Shown here: positions 14,937 to 17,751 of the stretch, in pieces | How the letters are laid out: each line of letters begins with the position of its first letter | Numbering within the stretch: position 1 is the stretch's first letter | NCBI GenBank assembly: GCA_900754755.1 | Contig: CAAEEC010000331.1 | Span: 1 to 17,751, forward strand | From: Clostridia bacterium | GTDB taxonomy: Bacteria; Bacillota; Clostridia; Christensenellales; Aristaeellaceae | Direction of reading: 5' to 3' | Length of the DNA: 17,751 nt | Position numbers and translations under genes: made by a program | The notes under the pieces: generated by a model | Seen by the model: the letters and a program-made list of their open reading frames with translations, nothing else | What the model was told of the DNA's origin: nothing | Database searches by the model: none

Positions 14937-15737
14937 CTACCGCACCCAAATGCGCGGCAGCGTAACGACCACGTCCACCGTGTCTTCCTTTTCCACCACT
15001 TTCGCGCTGGCCGCCACGCCGGCGCTTTTTAAGTCCTTCACCGTGTTGAGCACCGCGTTCACGAACAGGCGATGATCCCGAATCACCATTTTGCGTTTTG
15101 CCTGGCCGCGCGGCTTTTTCTGCTGGGCGATGTAGGCTTCAAAATCGCGCACCGTCATTTTGCGGGCGATCGCCACATCCAGCGCGCGATCCCTTTCCGC
15201 CTCGCCATCCAGCGCCAGCAGGGCGCGCGCGTGCCGCTCGCTCAAGCCGTTGGCGAGGATGCGTTCGCGCTGCTCCGGCGAAAGCCGCAACAGCCGCAGC
15301 CGGTTGGCCACGGCGCTGGGGCTCTTGCCCAGCCGCCCGGCGAGGGCTTCCTGCGTCATCGCGAACTCGCCCAAGATGCGCTGGTAGGCTTCCGCCTCCT
15401 CAAACGCGTTGAGCTGTTCGCGCTGCAAATTTTCGATCAGCGCGATGAGCGCCGCCTCCGCGTTGGGCGCGTTCAAAATCACCGCGTCGGCGAATTCCGC
15501 GCGCAAAAGTTGTAGCGCGCGCAACCGTCGTTCGCCCGCGATCAATTCGTATTCGCCCGGAGTCGTGCGCCGCACCACCAGCGGCGAGAGCAGGCCATAT
15601 TGCTGGATGGACTGCGCCAGTTCCGCAATCCCATCGTCGGAAAACGCGCGGCGCGGTTGGCGCGGATTGGGCCGGATGCTCAATAGAGCGATACGGAAAA
15701 CAGGGCGCACAGGGCGCGACACGGGTTCTTGGTTCAC
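14937..15737 (-). CDS. noc: ParB-family nucleoid occlusion-like protein (Noc)
   Basis: This 266-residue protein has the ParB/Noc fold: the CTP-binding motif GERRLRA (68-74), ENLQREQLN (102-110) and a DNA-binding helix-turn-helix (about 127-148, TQEALAGRLGKSPSAVANRL). The C-terminal part, with RDHRLFVNAVLNTVKDL and a closing TVDVVVTLPR strand, aligns with the Noc dimerisation domain rather than ParB/Spo0J, which favours Noc. Noc spreads on DNA and prevents division over the nucleoid. The usual N-terminal amphipathic membrane helix of Noc is missing: only about 14 residues precede the ParB core, and an in-frame TGA excludes a longer start. The start is GTG 15737 with GGGAGG seven bases upstream. 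No parA, gidB or other origin-region gene adjoins it. Confidence 0.88.
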   Translation of the reverse strand: MNQEPVSRPVRPVFRIALLSIRPNPRQPRRAFSDDGIAELAQSIQQYGLLSPLVVRRTTPGEYELIAGERRLRALQLLRAEFADAVILNAPNAEAALIALIENLQREQLNAFEEAEAYQRILGEFAMTQEALAGRLGKSPSAVANRLRLLRLSPEQRERILANGLSERHARALLALDGEAERDRALDVAIARKMTVRDFEAYIAQQKKPRGQAKRKMVIRDHRLFVNAVLNTVKDLKSAGVAASAKVVEKEDTVDVVVTLPRIWVR

Positions 15738-15862
15738 AGGCGTTCCTCCCAGCCATCACTGCTTCGTTTCAATATATTCACATGCCGGGGGATTCAAACC
15801 CAATCGACCTTTATTTCCCGTGCGTGCGCCTGTGTACGCTCTGCAAAGCAATTTTTAGGATA

Positions 15863-17362
15863 CTATTCTTCCTGGGAGGCGCGGATTTCCTTGAGCAAAC
15901 GCACGGTTTCCTCCACCAGTTCCTGCCCGCCCGCAGGCGAAACCAGGTTACAATACATGCTCGCGCTGTAGCCACGCCCCTCAAAGCCGCGTTGGGTGCA
16001 CAGGTAGCTGCCGCCGCCTTCGCCGCTCTGCCCGGCAAGCTGCACGACAAAGGTCTGCACAAACGGGCTGCGGGCCTGGATGCGGTGTTGATAATCCATG
16101 TAGAGTTCAAATTGGTTGCTGGCGAAAGCGACGTCGTCCAGGCCGATCACATGCAGTTCCATGGGAAACTTGGGCTGTTCCTTTTGCGCCTCATAGCGAT
16201 CGATGATGCCCTTATAGCGGTTGCGCAGGCTATACAACACGGAATTTTGGAACAAGCGCTCCTGCGGATCGCCATCCGTGCGGTATTCCTTGGCCATCTC
16301 CTGCGCGTAGCCCTGCTTGGCGTAGGCATATTCTTCGTCCGAAATCAGCCGTTTGGAAAGCTGCACCGTCTCCACCACGTGGGTGATGCGCACTTCCCGC
16401 TTTTTCTCCTTGCTGGCCCAAGCGTACACCTCATCAAAGGCGGCCGCGATCCGCTCGGCGATGTCCTGTCGCGCGGTGCGTTCCAGCCCCTTTTCGGCAA
16501 AGCTTTCGCCATATTTCAAGCGGAACCGGCGATCCTGCGCCTGCTTATAATGCAAAATGCGCGGCGCCAAATCGCCCGCCGCCGCGCACTGCGGCAGCAG
16601 ATAAATATCGCCATATTTCTTGCGGATGGCTATGCGCACGTCGTTCCAATAATCCGCGGAAAGATAGTATTCATTCTCCGTGTTCTGCGACGGGCAGGGC
16701 ACATTGATGATGGCGCCGGTCAATTCCTCTTTTTCGTCAAACGTGAACAGCAGGTTGACAAAATGATCCGCGCCCGCCTCATAATGCGAGAAGTTCTCGT
16801 CATTCGTATCGCCATACATCACCGCATGGCCGTTCACGCCGTGCGTGGAATTCACCACCGCGCCGGGCCGCTTGGAAACGTCGTCGAAATAGCACACCCG
16901 GCGGCTGTGCGCGACCACCGCGTAGCCATAGCCATATGCATAGGAACCGGGCGCGCGCTTTTCCCACGCCTCGCGCACGGCCTGCACGCACATTTCCGCC
17001 ACGAATTCGCGGTTTTCATCCGAAGAAGCCACTTCCATGCCGTAGTCGAAGGGGCGCTTTCCCCGTTCCAGGCTGGGGCCATTGTGCGTGTGCGTGGCGT
17101 TCATCAAAATTTTCATGGCGGGGATCTCCGGCGCGCACTGGGCCAGCTTTTCGCGCACCAAATCCTGCAAACCATTGCGCAGCACGACGATGTCGCAGGA
17201 GAGGAAAATGGCCTGATCCTCGCCGCTATCCAGCACCAGCGCGTTCACCGTGACGGGATCCATCACGCCTTTGCTGATGCGCATGTGGAACTGGCCGGGA
17301 ATGTTGACCGGCTTTGTGGTCGATATATCTCGCGACGCCCATCCAATTTTTACCTGTTCCAT
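15863..17362 (-). CDS. Neutral/alkaline ceramidase-like protein (PF04734-type)
   Basis: This 499-residue protein resembles the N-terminal domain of neutral/alkaline ceramidases: KIGWASRDIS near the N-terminus, SCDIV (55-59), the metal-binding THTHNGP (90-96), INVPCPSQ (219-226) and QCAAAGDLAPR (258-268). The equivalent of the ceramidase metal ligand His in the fourth motif looks like Cys223. No signal peptide is seen, so it is probably cytosolic and unlikely to act on host ceramide directly. Bacterial relatives often lie beside sugar ABC transporters, and here a permease gene ends 39 bases upstream on the same strand; the substrate may therefore be a sugar derivative. The ATG at 17362 follows AAGGAGGG at good distance. 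Family call is good; reaction unknown. Confidence 0.78.
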   Translation of the reverse strand: MEQVKIGWASRDISTTKPVNIPGQFHMRISKGVMDPVTVNALVLDSGEDQAIFLSCDIVVLRNGLQDLVREKLAQCAPEIPAMKILMNATHTHNGPSLERGKRPFDYGMEVASSDENREFVAEMCVQAVREAWEKRAPGSYAYGYGYAVVAHSRRVCYFDDVSKRPGAVVNSTHGVNGHAVMYGDTNDENFSHYEAGADHFVNLLFTFDEKEELTGAIINVPCPSQNTENEYYLSADYWNDVRIAIRKKYGDIYLLPQCAAAGDLAPRILHYKQAQDRRFRLKYGESFAEKGLERTARQDIAERIAAAFDEVYAWASKEKKREVRITHVVETVQLSKRLISDEEYAYAKQGYAQEMAKEYRTDGDPQERLFQNSVLYSLRNRYKGIIDRYEAQKEQPKFPMELHVIGLDDVAFASNQFELYMDYQHRIQARSPFVQTFVVQLAGQSGEGGGSYLCTQRGFEGRGYSASMYCNLVSPAGGQELVEETVRLLKEIRASQEE

Positions 17363-17401
17363 AAAGAACCCTCCTTACGTTGCGCGGCATTCCACTGGCG
17401 G

Positions 17402-17751
17402 TTAGCCCTTCACCGAGCCGATCATAACGCCCTTCACAAAATACTTTTGCACAAACGGATAGGCCAGCAAAATCGGCCCGCAGCTAACGATGATCAAGGC
17501 GTATTTTAGCTGGTTTGCCAAAGAATTCTGCGCGGCGATCTGCTCTGGATCGATGCCCTGCACCTCGGAAAAATTCACCTGATTGGCGACCAGGATTTCC
17601 CGCAGGATGATTTGCAACGGATAGCGGTCGCGATCCGTGAGATAGATCAGCGCGTTGAAATAGCTGTTCCAATGCCCCACCGCGTAATACAGCGTGATTA
17701 CCGCGATAACCGCCTTGGAAAGCGGCAGCACCATATAATAAAAATACTGGA
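17402..17751 (-). CDS. Carbohydrate ABC transporter permease, LplC-type (5' end beyond window)
   Basis: The visible C-terminal 115 residues belong to a MalG/LplC-like inner-membrane subunit of a sugar ABC importer (BPD_transp_1 domain). The YFYYMVLPLSKAVIAV stretch is the conserved region just after the EAA loop. A membrane segment, WNSYFNALIYL, leads into YPLQIILREILVANQ, a hallmark of the LplC/YtcP group, and a last helix (LIIVSCGPILLAYPFVQKYF) precedes the typical VKGVMIGSVKG end. The first visible codons continue upstream, so the gene is cut by the window edge. The EAA loop that contacts the ATPase lies outside. It is followed after 39 bases by the ceramidase-like gene, probably in one operon. 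Confidence 0.93.
   Translation of the reverse strand, partial: QYFYYMVLPLSKAVIAVITLYYAVGHWNSYFNALIYLTDRDRYPLQIILREILVANQVNFSEVQGIDPEQIAAQNSLANQLKYALIIVSCGPILLAYPFVQKYFVKGVMIGSVKG

Noticed and set aside
15786..15803. tRNA T-arm-like sequence on the minus strand (GGGTTTGAATCCC)
   Set aside because: No acceptor stem, anticodon arm or D arm can be found around it, and the loop does not have the usual TTC. Chance resemblance.
15738..15862. Possible noc promoter (TTTGAA, 16 bases, TATATT on the minus strand)
   Set aside because: The -35 and -10 matches are weak and no supporting element is present, so I do not list it as a feature. The noc transcript may also come from read-through of the upstream operon.
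15782..17509. A 575-codon plus-strand ORF opposite the ceramidase-like gene
   Set aside because: It has no start context, an unusual His/Arg-rich composition and no recognisable motif. The opposite strand carries conserved motifs and a good ribosome binding site.
1..17751. CRISPR arrays, insertion sequences, rRNA or phage genes
   Set aside because: No regularly spaced repeats, transposase motifs, terminal inverted repeats or RNA-gene signatures were seen on reading either strand.

Overview
The window looks like a GC-rich chromosome segment from an anaerobic, low-oxygen-adapted Bacillota (class Clostridia, plausibly a gut or rumen lineage). Three things support this. The yaaQ-holB-ricT gene order is typical of Bacillota. 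The BioB has the cysteine pattern of obligate anaerobes. There is also a Noc-type ParB protein, strong GGAGG ribosome binding sites, frequent TTG/GTG starts and an LplC-like sugar ABC permease. The organism is inferred from family and gene-order knowledge; no database search was possible.

Layout from left to right. (1) 1-2625, minus strand: darA/yaaQ (c-di-AMP receptor), holB (DNA polymerase III delta prime), ricT/yaaT (Fe-S RNA-maturation factor) and a TraX-like membrane protein cut by the window edge, transcribed as one operon from a promoter at 2653-2681. (2) 2712-7284, plus strand: a compact biotin regulon birA-bioY-bioB-bioD-bioA. A perfect BirA-type operator overlaps the -35 box, three successive junctions are ATGA overlaps, and a long hairpin closes the operon. 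(3) 7352-11548, plus strand: two separately promoted genes, a cytoplasmic GH78-type alpha-L-rhamnosidase and an FAD-dependent oxidoreductase, each followed by a terminator. (4) 11561-14131, minus: a SERCA-like P-type Ca2+ ATPase. (5) 14132-14887: a regulatory stretch with a perfect DnaA box, then a small single-pass membrane protein with a Cys/His C-terminal domain. (6) 14937-15737, minus: a Noc-like ParB protein without parA. (7) 15863-17751, minus: a ceramidase-like (PF04734-type) enzyme co-transcribed behind a sugar ABC permease that runs off the right edge.

How the genes work together. The biotin block senses biotin (BirA), imports it (BioY) and makes it from KAPA (BioA, BioD, BioB), but no bioF or pimelate-forming gene is present. 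The last block appears to belong to a transporter-linked catabolic locus. The rhamnosidase acts inside the cell because it lacks a signal peptide.

No mobile element, CRISPR array, tRNA or rRNA was found. Most of the interest is regulatory: the BirA operator, a hairpin between the Shine-Dalgarno and the start of ricT, and a DnaA box in the loop of an inverted repeat. Three protein variants also stand out: a Noc lacking the membrane-targeting helix, a BioB with Ser at a canonical cluster position, and a ceramidase-like protein with Cys at a likely metal-ligand position.
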